A stretch of DNA of 64,000 nucleotides. Source: Crocodylus rhombifer (Eukaryota; Chordata; Crocodylia; Crocodylidae). The DNA lies in NCBI GenBank assembly GCA_038503035.1, contig JAVSML010025538.1, positions 2,086,880 through 2,150,879 on the forward strand. Reading direction: 5' to 3'. The position numbers were made by a program, and so were the translations under genes. Shown here in pieces: positions 1 to 11,269 of the stretch; position 1 is the stretch's first letter, and every line of letters begins with the position of its first letter. The notes under the pieces are model-generated. The model did not search any database, was not told where the DNA came from, and worked only from the letters and a program-made list of their open reading frames with translations.

Positions 1-960
1 CTGTGCCGGAGTGCTGCTGCCCTCCTGTGGACAAGGGCAGGGATGAAGCACTGGGACCTGCTGTCCTCTGGCGGACAAGTGCAGGCATAGCAGACAGAAG
101 GGCCACACACAGCAGCAGTTCTCCATCCTTCATGTTGTTTCCAAATTTAATCAAAATAACTACACTTATTAACATGCTAACAAATGGGATACAGGTCTAC
201 CCAAAATGAGAGAATCAATTTGCAGGTGAGATATGGCCCATAGGTCATATTTTGTCCACCCCAAATAAAATGGGTGCTAGTCTGACTCTGATCATTATGT
301 ACATTCTTTATGAGTTCAGTTCGACAATAACTAGCCACAACTAATGGTAATTTTCACAGAATCTTCCTAGCCCCCCTGGCTCTAGGTCCATAGAAACTGA
401 TCCCAATTCACAGAGGGCGAATTTTAAAGTTCTCCTAGTCTTGTAATAGTTGATAAATATCTCAGTGGTTCATCCTGTGATGATCCTTGTCCACATGAGA
501 TTCCTAATTCACCTCAGCCTAGTTATTCTATATGGAAATTTATGATATATTAGTTATGGTATAAGTATGTGCTATTTGGTGTCTGCTGACAAGTGGGATG
601 AAGCAGGTAGGAAACACTACAATAATAACCCATCTATATATACTTCATAAAGACTAAGTAGAGGCACATAAGTAGAGACAACAGTGTGACATTTTCTGTA
701 CCACAGGGATCTCTGTGTAACCCTAAGCTGCTTAATGGCAATATGGTATAGCATTTGCTTCCATTTGTTTTACCAAAGTTTAGATAAGAGAGAAAAGAGA
801 AAAGGGAATGAGCAAGTAATAGAGTGTCAGGGATGAGAATAAGTTTAGAAAGTCCAAGAAAGACAGGTCAAAAGAAATAGGTTAACGGTTGCGTAAACGG
901 TGAAGTTGCATGTTACATTTAGACCATCCGAAGGGCACTTAAAGTGAGAGTGCCTACATA
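1..960. other. Intergenic or intronic DNA without a recognised feature
   Basis: The first 110 bases are GC-richer and hold two loose copies of a 'cctctgg-ggacaagtgcagg'-like segment. The remainder is AT-rich. Open frames are short and resemble no protein family I know. I see no RNA gene. Confidence 0.5.
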
Positions 961-1339
961 AAGCTTGCTAACACTTTTTAAAACACTCCTCCTGAGAGTG
1001 CATCCACACATGCAGGTATGTGTGCTTGCAGCAGATCAAATAGGAGTGGCACAAATTGCTGACCCCAGCAGTATAGAAGCCTGCCCTAGTGAGCAGCTCA
1101 GGGCTACTTGCTCTCAGGAGCTTGTAGGGCCCATTGGTATTTGAGGACACTAGCCCCTTGTGCCAGCTGGACTGCTGATGCAACCCTAACAGAGCTCCCT
1201 GCACCGTCTGCCCAAAGCAGCAGTCTGAACTGGCTATCACCTGCTGCCACCTGCGGCAGCATGTGGCCCCAAGGCTCGCACCTGCCAGACCTGGATGGGG
1301 ACTGCACAACCACAGCAAAGGCATCTGCACTTCTGGGCC

Positions 1340-1530
1340 AGCTTCCAGTGGGCTATGGCTACACAGTTGGCCTTTGTGCAGTACTGTTGCCATGTGTTCT
1401 GCCACCCTGCCACCTGGGCAGCTATCGCCCGGAAGATGTTCTCAGTGTGGTGGCCTGTTTTGAACTGTCAAAGCATGTTCTCCTGGTCCCAAGTGGTCAG
1501 GAGGTCAGCCGCCTCCAGATAGGTCCTTGG
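1340..1530 (-). pseudogene. Degenerate MYB/SANT-like (trihelix) domain remnant
   Basis: Read on the minus strand from about 1512 to 1340, one frame gives a helix containing EAADLLTTW, an in-frame TGA, then QFKTGHHTENIFRAIAAQ followed by TWQQYCTKA. Spacing of the first tryptophan, the 'H-R/T-N-I-F-x-x-I-A' helix and the 'TWxQCxTK' helix matches MYB/SANT-like domains found in Harbinger-type transposon accessory proteins and in some vertebrate zinc-finger/SCAN proteins. That resemblance is from family knowledge; I ran no alignment. The internal stop and the substitution in the expected QC pair show it is dead. The surrounding 0.96-1.57 kb is GC-richer than its flanks, consistent with an inserted fragment. 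It could derive from a transposon or from a retained gene copy. Confidence 0.45.
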
Positions 1531-1728
1531 TGCCAGCTCTGAGCAGGCTCCTCTGCCTGGGTCCTGCCACTTGCCTCACCAGCAGGAATTCTGGTGTTCC
1601 CCATTCAAAAACTGAAAAATCTCTGATTAAAAAAATCCCAATTTCACTCTTTAGAATACCCCAAAATCCATGTTCTTCCACAATTAAAACAAAAGATCAC
1701 TACATATAGATATACATGTAGATATGAC

Positions 1729-1747
1729 AGAGAGAGAGAGAGAGAGA
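1729..1747. repeat. (AG)n microsatellite
   Basis: About nine and a half uninterrupted AG units follow a TATA-rich stretch. Confidence 0.95.
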
Positions 1748-1989
1748 TCCATTGGGCAAGGTTTTATTGATCTATTTACAATTTTAAAGCAATTTGGAAG
1801 CCTACCAGTGTCTCTATCATCATAATAAAATGAATTCTAAGTATCTGTGTTTTGATGTTTGCTTTTGGTTTTCTTCTCATAGAACAGGTAGAGCTAACTC
1901 TGACCCCTTCACTAACCAGGATATGGGGACAGTTTCCCCTGCAGCCACAGCTCCTATCAGCAGGTCTGGTGCTGTCTGGCAATTGGATA

Positions 1990-2440
1990 CAATGGGTGCG
2001 TGATGGGTGTTTGCAGGAGGAGGCTGGGAAGGGGGGTGTGTATGGCGGGGGATAAGGGACTGCAGGCATTGGGGGACAGTGTGGGGAGGGCTGTGCAGGA
2101 GGGGTGGGCCCCCCCCCCCCCCCCAGGGGCCCCCCCCCCCCCCCGCAAGGCCTGTACCCCCCCCCACAGGACCACACCCCTCCTACACGGCCCACAGCTC
2201 CCCCCGTCACAGGGCCCCAGCTCCCTTCCTGCAGGGCCCCAGTTCCCCCACACAGGGCCCACAGTTCCTGCATAACCCCAGCTGCTCCATGGGACCCACA
2301 GTTCACCAGCAGCAGCAGCAGCCATTGGGGTGCTTGAGGCCTCCTGACACAGCTCCCTCCCATGCAGCATGGGGCAGCACAGCTCGAGCCCCTCCATAAA
2401 CCCACCCACAGACTGCACATCCCGCCCCCCCACTCCCCGT
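1990..2440. repeat. C-rich low-complexity tract
   Basis: The plus strand is strongly C-rich, with runs of 16 C (2109-2124) and 15 C (2130-2144) separated by AGGGG. After these come irregular repeats of a 'cacagggcccc' type and a CAG run at about 2310-2320. Long proline- or glycine-rich open frames on both strands come from composition, not coding. The minus strand has strong G-quadruplex potential. Homopolymer length here is error-prone in assemblies. Confidence 0.85.
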
Positions 2441-2892
2441 ACCCCCTGACATATTTTTGTTTGTGAGCATTACATTTGGCTGGACTGACTCTGAACCTTT
2501 TTTGGTCCCCAGAATACTTCTGAAGGACAATGTCTGGCCTTTTTTTTTTTTAAACATTATGAAAGCTGTGTTGTGGTCAATATTTTTAGTCAATGAAGAA
2601 TGATTATTTAATTTTTTTCAGATTTTTATGATGTTTCATTTTTAAATGGGATATTTCGAAAAAGAAATGGGAAGCTGAGGCAATCATCATTCCAATCTGC
2701 AGTTGCACAGATAGTCTTTAAAATGTGCTGAACAGTAGGGAATGGTGGGGGAGCGGGGTGTTAAACATTTATTAAAATGAATTCTGCATTGTGGGACATG
2801 GCATAAAAAAAAAAGATGCTTAGGCTTCCTGTCTTTCTGTCAGATCCACAAATTATATATATAGAGAGAGATATTTATAGATAGGCAGGTAG

Positions 2893-2894
<2 letters not shown>

Positions 2895-2926
<32 letters not shown>
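2895..2926. repeat. (AC)n microsatellite
   Basis: Sixteen perfect AC units, directly upstream of a hammerhead-like repeat remnant. Confidence 0.97.
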
Positions 2927-2928
<2 letters not shown>

Positions 2929-2950
2929 AGATATACATTTATCATCTTTC

Positions 2951-2996
2951 ATAGCATCTGATGAAGTGACCTTCAACCCATGTAAGCTTGTGCTAT
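2951..2996 (+). repeat. Decayed hammerhead-like repeat motif
   Basis: Seven-base arms ATAGCAT (2951-2957) and GTGCTAT (2990-2996) can pair (six Watson-Crick pairs and one G-T). They flank CTGATGA (2958-2964), a degenerate stem-II region, then GTAA where GAAA would be expected, and GCTT. This is the layout of the short-stem-III hammerhead motifs known from terminal repeats of Penelope-like elements. The changed GAAA box and the poor stem II suggest it is inactive. An (AC)n tract lies just upstream. Confidence 0.45.
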
Positions 2997-3803
2997 ATTA
3001 CACACATGCACACACACTTTTTTTTGGTTAGTCCATAAATGTACCCTGATATTTTAATGTAGTCAAGTACACTTATTTTTCAGTTGTTTCTGAATCTTCA
3101 TTAGCTTGAGTGAGTTCTGTGTATATACTGCAAGAAAGAACAGCATTAGCTGAAGCAACCTTTTGTTAACTAGAACAATACATATAGTTTTACCCGATCC
3201 CCATATCAAGTGGAGAAATACTTCATCAACTCCCCATATATCACTTTTAATCTTGGGATGTTAAGTGTGGTATCTAAATGTATATTCATCTTAATCAGTA
3301 GTTTGATGACGCTGATTGGCTCTTTAAATCTCCAGAATGCTTACCAACTACCTACAGGACACTTATCAGCTAAGGCTAAAAGTCATCCTGGAGAAAAAAA
3401 CTTGTACACTACCTGCACCAGACAATTATATAGTAATGATAGCAAAAAACTGCTGTATTTAACTTCAAATGTGGCTTCATTTTGTGGTAGGTCTCTCTTT
3501 ATATTATTTTTATAATAGTTTGTTTTTTAGTTACTTGTAGGGTGACCGTATGTCCTGTGTGGCCAGGACAGTCCTGAATTTCATAGGCTGCCCTGGCATC
3601 CCAGCTGGTTGGTGAAAAACGAAGCAAACCCCCTGAATTGACGCCATCCTGCCCACACATCCCTGGCCCACTCCTCCTGAGTAGCAGCTAGAGGCTGGGC
3701 AGGCAGGTAGAGCTGACTGCTACTCCTCCTGCCTGGGGCAGGATGGGTCAGGGGAGGGAGCCGGGGCTATGGTTCAGGCACTTGTGCAAAGTAGCTGGAA
3801 AAT

Positions 3804-5069
3804 AGGAATGTGCAAAATGGCAACATTCTGTTTCAACCAGTGTTTCCACATTTTGACGGAACAGCGTATCATTTCAAATTTTGATTCAAAAAAGCTATTC
3901 CATTTTGTTCAGTCGAAACAGGGTTCACTGTTTCAACATTTCACCCATAAGAAATAATAGGGAAGGACAAAACAGCCCAGAACTTTGTCCTGCACCCCTA
4001 GCTGCTGACAGGCAAAACTCTTGACATGGGTACTTGTGCTAGCTAGCTACTGTGTTACGCCATCAGTCGTGATTCACTCAGGGACCAGCTCAATACACAG
4101 TAGCTAGCTAAGATAACGAGTTAATGAGCAAGGATTAACACCTACAAAACTATAGACTAAGGAGAGGAAAGAATCAATACAGAGCCAGGAACTGCTTCTG
4201 ACCCAAGACAGAGTTAGTCAGTTGCACAAGCACCCATGTCACAAGTTTTGTCTGTGACCAGCTAGGTTCAGGGGGGTTCTGGGGCCCTGCACCCCTATCT
4301 CAACAGCTGGCAGGCTTTGTGGCCACAGCAGGGCCAGGCAGCCAGGCCTACCGTAGTTCCTCCCCCCAGACTCTCCCTCCCCCCACAAGACAATTGCACA
4401 AGCACCCATGACACTAGTTTTGCCTGTCAGCAGCTAGAGGTGCAGGGCCCCGGAACCCAGAAGCCCTTCACCTATCTCCTTGAAGCTGGCAGGCTTCGTG
4501 GCCTCAACAGGGACTGCCACACCTGCAGTTTTTAGCCCTCTGCACCTTAAAACACACACGGTCATCTATGTCCTGAGTTTTGCCTGTCAGCAGCTTGAGG
4601 TGCAGTTCCCCCCAAACCCCTTCACCTATATATATCCTTGAAACTTGGCAGGCCTTATGGCCTCAGCAAGGGCTACCATGCCTGCAACTGTGACCCCACT
4701 GTGGCTTAACACATACACGTGACATGAGTTTTGCTTTCATGCATTTAGGGTGCAGTTTCCCTGAACTCCCTATGCCTATCTCCTTGCCACTTGGCAGGCT
4801 TCATGTCCTCAGAATGTGCTACTATTCCTGTAAGTTTCATCCAAATCAGGCCAGAAATAACAAAGTTATAGGCTGTTTTGTCCTTCCCCATTATAGCCTA
4901 TGGGCAAAATGTCAAAACAGCATCAAAATGGCAAAACATTTCAAATTGCCTCATTTTGTTTTGGGGCCGTTTCAACTATAAATGCTCCATTTCAATTATG
5001 CTGTTTTGACCCCAAAATGTGTCAAAACAGAATTGAAACAAAACTGGTGGTAAAATTTTGCACAGCCCT
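3804..5069. mobile_element. Non-autonomous terminal-inverted-repeat element (AGGGCTGTGCAAAAT family)
   Basis: The left end AGGAATGTGCAAAAT and the right end ATTTTGCACAGCCCT are inverted copies with two mismatches. The first and last 200 bases are rich in GTTTC/GAAAC motifs, also seen in the related fragment at 52.2 kb. The centre is a tandem array. No transposase frame is present, and flanking sequences do not form a convincing duplication. Confidence 0.6.
4212..4850 (+). repeat. Four degenerate tandem units of about 150-180 bp
   Basis: Anchors of the form 'caagcacccatg...agttttgcctgtcagcagc' followed by 'cctatctccttgaa-ctggcaggctt-gtggcctcag' recur at about 4212, 4391, 4557 and 4712. Identity falls toward the fourth unit. 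The array lies inside the element at 3804-5069, so it is internal amplification within a transposon. Confidence 0.6.
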
Positions 5070-5089
5070 ACTAGGAAGGCCACCCACCA

Positions 5090-5756
5090 CCTACAGCCTC
5101 ATGCCCTGCTGCTGCAGCTGCTGCTGAGGTCTGGACTGTGCATGGTGGCCCCGGGCAGCTGCCAGCAGGGCAGGCAGGCACTGTGAGGCCATACAGCATG
5201 GGGCCATACAGAGGGATTCTGGGGGGCATCACCACACGGCGGCTGCTCCCTACTGGGTCTAACCTCTATGTATGGGGCATGGAGCATGGCCATGGGCCTT
5301 CATGATGTCCTCCCCTCCCCTCCAACCCATCATCAGGGCTCCTGGGAGATGCAGGGGCAGGGCTCAGCAAGTTCAGGGCCTCAAATATGAATGCACTGGA
5401 TGGGATTCTGGCTGCCACCCTGTGAGGGTGTGTGCACTGAAGCATGTCTGCACAAGAAGGTGGATACAGAGGAACACAGCATGTGTGTTTGTGTCTGTCC
5501 CCATCCCTGTCCCCACCTTCCCAGCTCAGTGCCTGCAGGGTACCAGCCAGCCAGAACCTCCCTTGCAATCTCAGATGGGAGGCAGTGGGCAGTGAACTGC
5601 TGGCTGAAAGTTTCCTTGCTGGGGTGAAGGGGGAAGCTTATCAGCTCTGTGTATGAGGGCTGGTCAGTGGAGTGACATCCCAGGAGCACAGCAACTTCCT
5701 CTATGTGTGCTGCATGCTGGTCTGGAGGAGGAAGCACATGTGTACACGTGAATACT
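5090..5756. other. GC-rich spacer between nested elements
   Basis: Several overlapping open frames of 80-120 codons run on both strands. None has a recognisable domain, and their presence on both strands suggests composition effects. Confidence 0.4.
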
Positions 5757-6520
5757 AGGGCTGTGCGAAGCTTCAGTCCCTGATTTGATTCGGTGGAGTT
5801 TTGGCCCAGTTCTGTGGCTCAATCTGCAAATCAAATCGGGAGACAGTTTAAAGTCTCTGAATCAAATCAGAACTGTCCAAATCGATTGAGAGATTCAGAA
5901 AGATTTGGACATAGGCAAAGCTTTAAATGTTTTTTCTACATACCTCAAGGTAGCAGATGGCTCATGAATCCTGTGATGGTAGGGTGGATAGAGAGTCCCA
6001 TATAAGCATGGGGGGGGCTCCCTGGTGCACTAGACCTGGAAGTGGACCAGAAGCACTCCCCAGCAGACCCAGAAGTAGACCAGGAGTGAGCTGCCCCCGC
6101 CCACGTGCCCCTCTTGGCTCAGTGACTGGTGCCTCCTGGGTCTGAGGGGGCACCTGGGGTCCCCCCATGGCTGCACCAGGGGAGTGAGGTGGCTCCCAGC
6201 ATACTCCCCAGTGCACCCGGAAGTGGGCCAGAAGTAATTCCAGTCCACTTCTGGGTTCACACTGAGCACATGAGGAGCCCCCCATGCTCCTGTGGGACAC
6301 TCCATTTGCTCCAGCATTGCAGCATTCACAAGCTGCACCTGGTATCTGAAGGCATTTAGAAAAAACATTGGAAGCTGTATCCATAGCTGAATTGCTGATT
6401 CTCCAAATCTGCATCGAAACTTCAAATTTAGTTTTGGCTGAATCAAAATCAGGGACAGTGAGCTGAATCAATGAATTGAATCACTGTCCCCAGTTCAGGT
6501 CAAATCCAAATCAAATATGG
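5757..6520 (+). mobile_element. Terminal-inverted-repeat element, right end lost (AGGGCTGTGCGAAGC family)
   Basis: It begins AGGGCTGTGCGAAGC and continues with alternating GATTCGG/AATC-type motifs. The segment 'ttttttctacatacctc' near 5940 recurs in reverse complement at about 37.96 kb, and the terminal family also occurs at 57.08-57.88 kb. The expected right terminus GCTTCGCACAGCCCT is not found; similarity fades near 6520. No coding capacity is seen. Confidence 0.6.
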
Positions 6521-6568
6521 CCCATTTTACCCCATCCCAGCTTTATTTAAAAATAATATGGTCACCCT

Positions 6569-8228
6569 AGATATTTGGGACACTTAGGGAAAGAAAGGTA
6601 CCATGAAAATGGCAATTAAGATGAATACATTGCTTACAGCCAAATGTAAAAACAAACATAAGTCACTGACAAAACTATTTTCTCAGAAATGCAGTTTTTG
6701 AGTACTGCAAGAATAGATGATGGTTGTATAAAACTATACTTGGACTTTCAAGTTGAAGGAGTTTGTTCATGTTACAAATACTGGATTTGTATAATGCTGT
6801 ATTGTGCTTTTTTTAAAAAGGCATAAATTAGTACCTTATTTACTAGTGATGTAAGAAATTGTAGATTAAATTGCATAACTTACAGATTAAGTTGTTTAAT
6901 ACAAACCATAAGAATGGTAACCGCCAGAGCATTTGAAAACATGGTGCCAGGCTATATTTTGTTTGATGTGAAATCTCTTCTCTCTTTTGTAAATGAAATT
7001 GTTGTTTTTATTGTTTGCTTAATATGTACTTCATTAGATTATATACCATGGTCATTTGGTTTGCCATTCTCAATATAGCTGAATGGAATAAAAATCTCTT
7101 TAAAATATAAGAAAACACCTGAAAAAATGTTCTGTTGATACTGGATATTATATTGAATGGAAAGTGTCTAATCTTGCTCCATTTGCAAGAGAGAAGAGTT
7201 CAGTTTGACCGTGTACTATAGAAGACATTGGTATATTTGGTTCATACATTATGGAAGGGACTGGGCTATACCGAAATGCTATGAACTACCTTAAGTATTT
7301 CTTGATGTTAGCTGTATTGCATTATGTACACTGTAAAATGTGGACTTCATAATGTCTTAATATAAACATGTACATTCTGAAAAAAATAGGTATACACACA
7401 TCCTTCTTCATTCCACCTTAAGGATTTCCAGAACATAGATTTAGCTGTGTATTTGAAATGCTGTACAGTGACCAGACCATCTGGTGAAACCTAATTTTTT
7501 TGGGAAATAATACCAGTTTCTAGGTTAAAGTTTTGTATGTTACTTCTGTAAAACCCGCTCAGAATTACTGCTATCTGGCCATGATGTATTACATGTTGAT
7601 GGAATTCACAAAACAGTACTTTCTGTGTATGAAACTGGCACATCTAGAGCTCCATTTGCAAGTATAAGTTAACACTGAACTTACCTAAGGTAATCTGCAC
7701 TTCTCATCTTCTTTCAGCAGTGCTGTCACTTGGGACCCATCTGGCTGCATGGGATTTTACACACTTTTCAGTTAAAATGAAGCAACTCCTTGTGGAGTAT
7801 AGCATTCTGGCATGTCAGGTGGATTTACAATATTCTCTGAAGAACTTTGGATCCATGAATATAATGAAAAGATCATAGTGAGAAAAGGTATTGCCTGTAA
7901 CAATGAGATCAAGCTCCAATAATTCGATATTGTTCCTATTACCTATATTGTTCATGCTACTTAAAGAAAAGTATACCCCATTTTCTCACAGCATCACACA
8001 GGCATTTCCAAGCTGTTTCCCTTAAACATGAATAACTAAATTAAATATATAATAAAGTTAATAAGGCATTATCTTATCAAACTTCAGATAAGGAAAGCAG
8101 TAGTTTATTAATTTTTATTTAGAAGCTGGGCAAGCATACATAGAAAAACAGACATTGTCCAATCTGTGCAAGGAGGATGAGGTATTATGCAATGTATGAG
8201 AAGCATGTCAATGAAGTAAAAGGCATTA

Positions 8229-8230
<2 letters not shown>
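6569..8230. other. AT-rich unique sequence
   Basis: No coding frames, RNA genes or repeats could be supported. Short T and A runs only. Confidence 0.5.
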
Positions 8231-8269
<39 letters not shown>

Positions 8270-8308
8270 TGAGTGAGTGAGTGAGTGAGTGAGTGAGTGA
8301 GAGAGAGA
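8231..8308. repeat. Compound (GT)n-(GAGT)n-(GA)n microsatellite
   Basis: About 18 GT units (8231-8267) pass directly into about eight GAGT units (to 8300) and a short GA tail. The small open frame starting in it at 8293 is not supported as a gene. Confidence 0.97.
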
Positions 8309-10105
8309 TTCTCATTAACCTCTGCCTCAATAGAAGAACATTGAGAGCCATCAAAATAAGTGAAGAAGAATGCAAGTTGGAAACTGGCATCTCTGATTTA
8401 ACTCTTATGTGGCAAAATTACAGTATGTTTATTCAGTTTGAGTCAGTTAAGTTTATGGAAGCTAATCTAACCAAAGACATGCATAGACAACGTACAAAGT
8501 AAAATAAACCCATGTAGTGATTACTTGTACAGAATGTAAGAAATGAATCCTCTGAAAAGTGAATCATTTGATGCTGCTAATATTCTGTTGAGTTTATAGA
8601 GACTGGAAATTTAAATAACACCGACTGATCTGTTCAGCCTTAACAATATTCTTTTATTTGTATCCTTTGTAATTTAACTGCTTGACAACTTCATTCAACT
8701 GTTAGTAACAAGCATGGGTATTGATTACCTCTGAATGTCCTAATGACTGGAGACTGGGATACAAACCATAAATGCAGAGTTTCTGATTCCAAGTGAAATT
8801 ATAGTTTGCCCTACAAGATTGCACAATAAATCAGTGAACAAATCAGCCAACATAGGGCTCTGGGGTCACTGAAGTGATGTTGACACATTACAATAATGAG
8901 AACTTGAAATACCTCATGCCCTATTGATTTTTAAGCTGAATCATTCCCACTGCAGCAGATTACAAGACTCTGCACTGAAATCATGACCCACATGGGAGAT
9001 ACTGATGAAAAATACATGCTTTCCTACCAAAATAAGAATACTTTTCTTGTACTTATTAAAACTGGATATCCTTATTTTTTTGAGGCCCCAAGTCATAATC
9101 CAGCTAACCCGTGAATTAAGTAGTTAGCCACTGAGCATAAGATGTTTTCCTCTTTTTTCTGAGCCTCCTTCCATGTGTAAATTATGCACAGATATAGCTA
9201 AAACCATCTCTAATAATAGCTAAATCCATAACAAAGCAATTTTTAAAAATGCTTTTTTAACATTACCAGTATCTTTCATGTTTCACTCAAGACCAAATTA
9301 TTTCATGATAATACAGTATTTCCTGTAATTATGAACTTATTCTCCAGCTACAATAGAAAATATTCACACAATAAAAGTTAGCATGATGGGCAAAGAAAAA
9401 AGAATTCCCTATTCTTTTTCTAATTCCACTTGACAGCACGGGGAAAATATAAGCAGTTAGAGAAGTGACCAGTGACACAAATTAATTACAGCTCTGTCAT
9501 GAGATAAAAAAAGGACAATAATTTATGTTACAGCAAATTATTTTAGCAATAGGTCATTTTTGCCAAAGGGGAGAAAAGAACAGTTTTGTATCACAAACTA
9601 CTATAAGATTTCATGCTGTATCAAACAGAAGCACATAAAGAGAAATATAATTTAACACGTATCACCACTGTAAACAACAGTGAACATTTTGTAGACGATT
9701 CTGGGCAACAATGCTTTCTGAGTGGTACATAGGACAGTTATTAAAGTATAACTGCAGAATAATAGGGTTTATGTGCTTGGGAGCTAAGAAAAAGCAGGTT
9801 TAAGTTGGAGAGAAAAGAAATACGAGTGAGAAATTTACCAACACAGTATTTAAAACAAAAAACAAAAAAACCTTTTAACTATTAAAGTTGGGTTGTCATT
9901 TATTTCTTATGTAAAACGATGACATTTCTAATCTCAGCCCTGAATTCCAATGTCATTAGCAAGCCACAGAGGAGACTCAGACCAAACAGATGATTGAAGG
10001 GCAATAATCCACAATCTATTTATCTGTCTGTCTCTAGGACTATATGACTTCTTTTATGAAGATCCCTGAGCATCTCTCACATTTTTAATCATTTTGGTCT
10101 GAGAT
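8309..10105. other. AT-rich unique sequence
   Basis: No open frame above 70 codons and no recognisable element. Confidence 0.5.
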
Positions 10106-10175
10106 CCTCAGTTTAATATTATAGTTGGGGAACTGAGGCACAGAGATCCACTGAAGTTAGGCAATAGAGTATAGT
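10106..10175 (-). repeat. Possible MIR-type SINE remnant
   Basis: 'ggaactgaggcacagagat' at about 10129-10147 matches the central region of MIR SINEs in reverse orientation, as known for the family. Only about 60 bases are recognisable. Confidence 0.4.
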
Positions 10176-10233
10176 ATCTTCTCAGGCTCTGGGGATGAAC
10201 CTACTAACATTTCAGCTCTGGAGGACATTGTGG

Positions 10234-10880
10234 CTAGGGACAAAAGTGACACATAAACCAGTTTCAATCAACAGAAACTGGTTTAAACCTGTAACAGAAC
10301 AGATGCTCAGTGCACATAAACCAGTTTCAAAATGGCTGAAACTGGTTTAAGATAAACCTGGTTAAATGTAGTATTGGACTGAACTGATTTGGGTCAAACA
10401 AGTTTATGAAACTTCTGCCCCAGACCCTCTCCTGGTTCAAGTTAAATCACAATCCCCAAGCATCCCAGCATGCTCTCCAGGCCCCGGCTTGGCTGTGCTG
10501 TCTGCTCCAAAGAGCAGGGTTGGCCCTGCCCCTCTGTTCCCTAGCTGGAACAGTTAGGGTGGGGGTTGAAGGGGAACCCAGCTGGGGATGAAGCCCATCT
10601 ACAGATGGGAACTACCCCGTCAAACCCTGGCTGGTGTCTTGGGCCAGGGAGGGGGGTTAAACATCCCTTCCCCTGCTTAAACTTACTGCTGGCTGCAACT
10701 GTGAACTACAAATCCCAGAGTCACCTGGAAGCAGGAAGAAGTGATGAGCAACCCTGCAGAGTCCTGCCATTGTAATTCTGGAATGCAAATCCCAGACACC
10801 TACAGGGCAGCAGGAAGAGGAAGTGAACACACAGCCAGAGAGCCCTGCTCTAGTACCCCTCAGCTTCTGGCATGAGCCAC
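10234..10880 (+). mobile_element. 650-bp interspersed repeat, copy 1 (CTAGGGACA start)
   Basis: This segment aligns by eye over its whole length with the reverse complement of 35511-36160. Shared landmarks are the CTAGGGACA-AAGT start, paired AAACCAGTTTC/GAAACTGGTTT motifs, 'gaaacttctg-cc', 'ctggttcaagttaaatcac', 'ctacaaatcccagag' and 'gcagcaggaagaggaa'. Similarity ends after 'tgagccac' in both copies. There is no coding frame, so it looks non-autonomous. A matching inverted end was not found at the right side. Confidence 0.65.
10255..10348. repeat. Two successive hairpins with identical 11-bp stems
   Basis: AAACCAGTTTC pairs perfectly with GAAACTGGTTT twice: 10255-10265 with 10274-10284, and 10318-10328 with 10338-10348. 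Loops are 8 and 9 bases. They lie at the left end of the 650-bp repeat. Confidence 0.9.
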
Positions 10881-11129
10881 TACCTGAATCCAAAGGTAAA
10901 TGTCTGTCGACTTCTTTTTCAATTTATTCTGTGCAGTTTAGACTAAGCTGCAAAGGCTGGATCATTTCAGTTTGGGGCTTTTTGACTGTCTGTATTTAGC
11001 TCATGGTTTTTGGTTGGTGGGGGGTATTCAGCTCTCTACATTCCCTTAGACCAGAAACTGACACACTAGAGACAAGTTCCAACTCTCCCCTATCCATTAT
11101 AGAGTCTAGAAACTGAAAGCATGGCTGCA

Positions 11130-11265
11130 GTCTACAGAAATAGAGCATTGTAATGCTTCTTTTGTAGAGCTAGCTGTAAGTGACTTGCCCAAGGTCACAT
11201 AGTTAAGAAAGGCCTTCAACACAAGTCTTCCAAGACTAATGCTTTAGTCACCCCATTGTAGAAAA
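11130..11265 (-). repeat. MIR-type SINE remnant
   Basis: 'aagtgacttgcccaaggtca' at 11177-11196, followed by 'catagttaag', is the reverse complement of the well-known MIR core 'tgaccttgggcaagtcactt'. The flanks agree less well. It implies an ancient insertion. Confidence 0.6.
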
Positions 11266-11269
11266 CTAA

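Larger units (their letters stand above)
3539..6568. mobile_element. Outer inverted-repeat element with nested insertions
   Basis: AGGGTGACCGTAT at 3539-3551 and ATATGGTCACCCT at 6556-6568 form a 13-bp inverted pair with one mismatch. Between them lie at least two other inverted-repeat elements (3804-5069 and 5757-about 6520) and GC-rich sequence at 5090-5750 without a recognisable protein. No clear target-site duplication flanks the pair, so the two ends could belong to separate copies rather than one 3-kb element. Confidence 0.45.

Noticed and set aside
1776..2433. Long Gly- or Pro-rich frames of up to 214 codons
   Set aside because: Produced by the C-rich low-complexity tract on both strands.
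8231..8308. CRISPR-like or satellite array
   Set aside because: Simple compound microsatellite without spacers.
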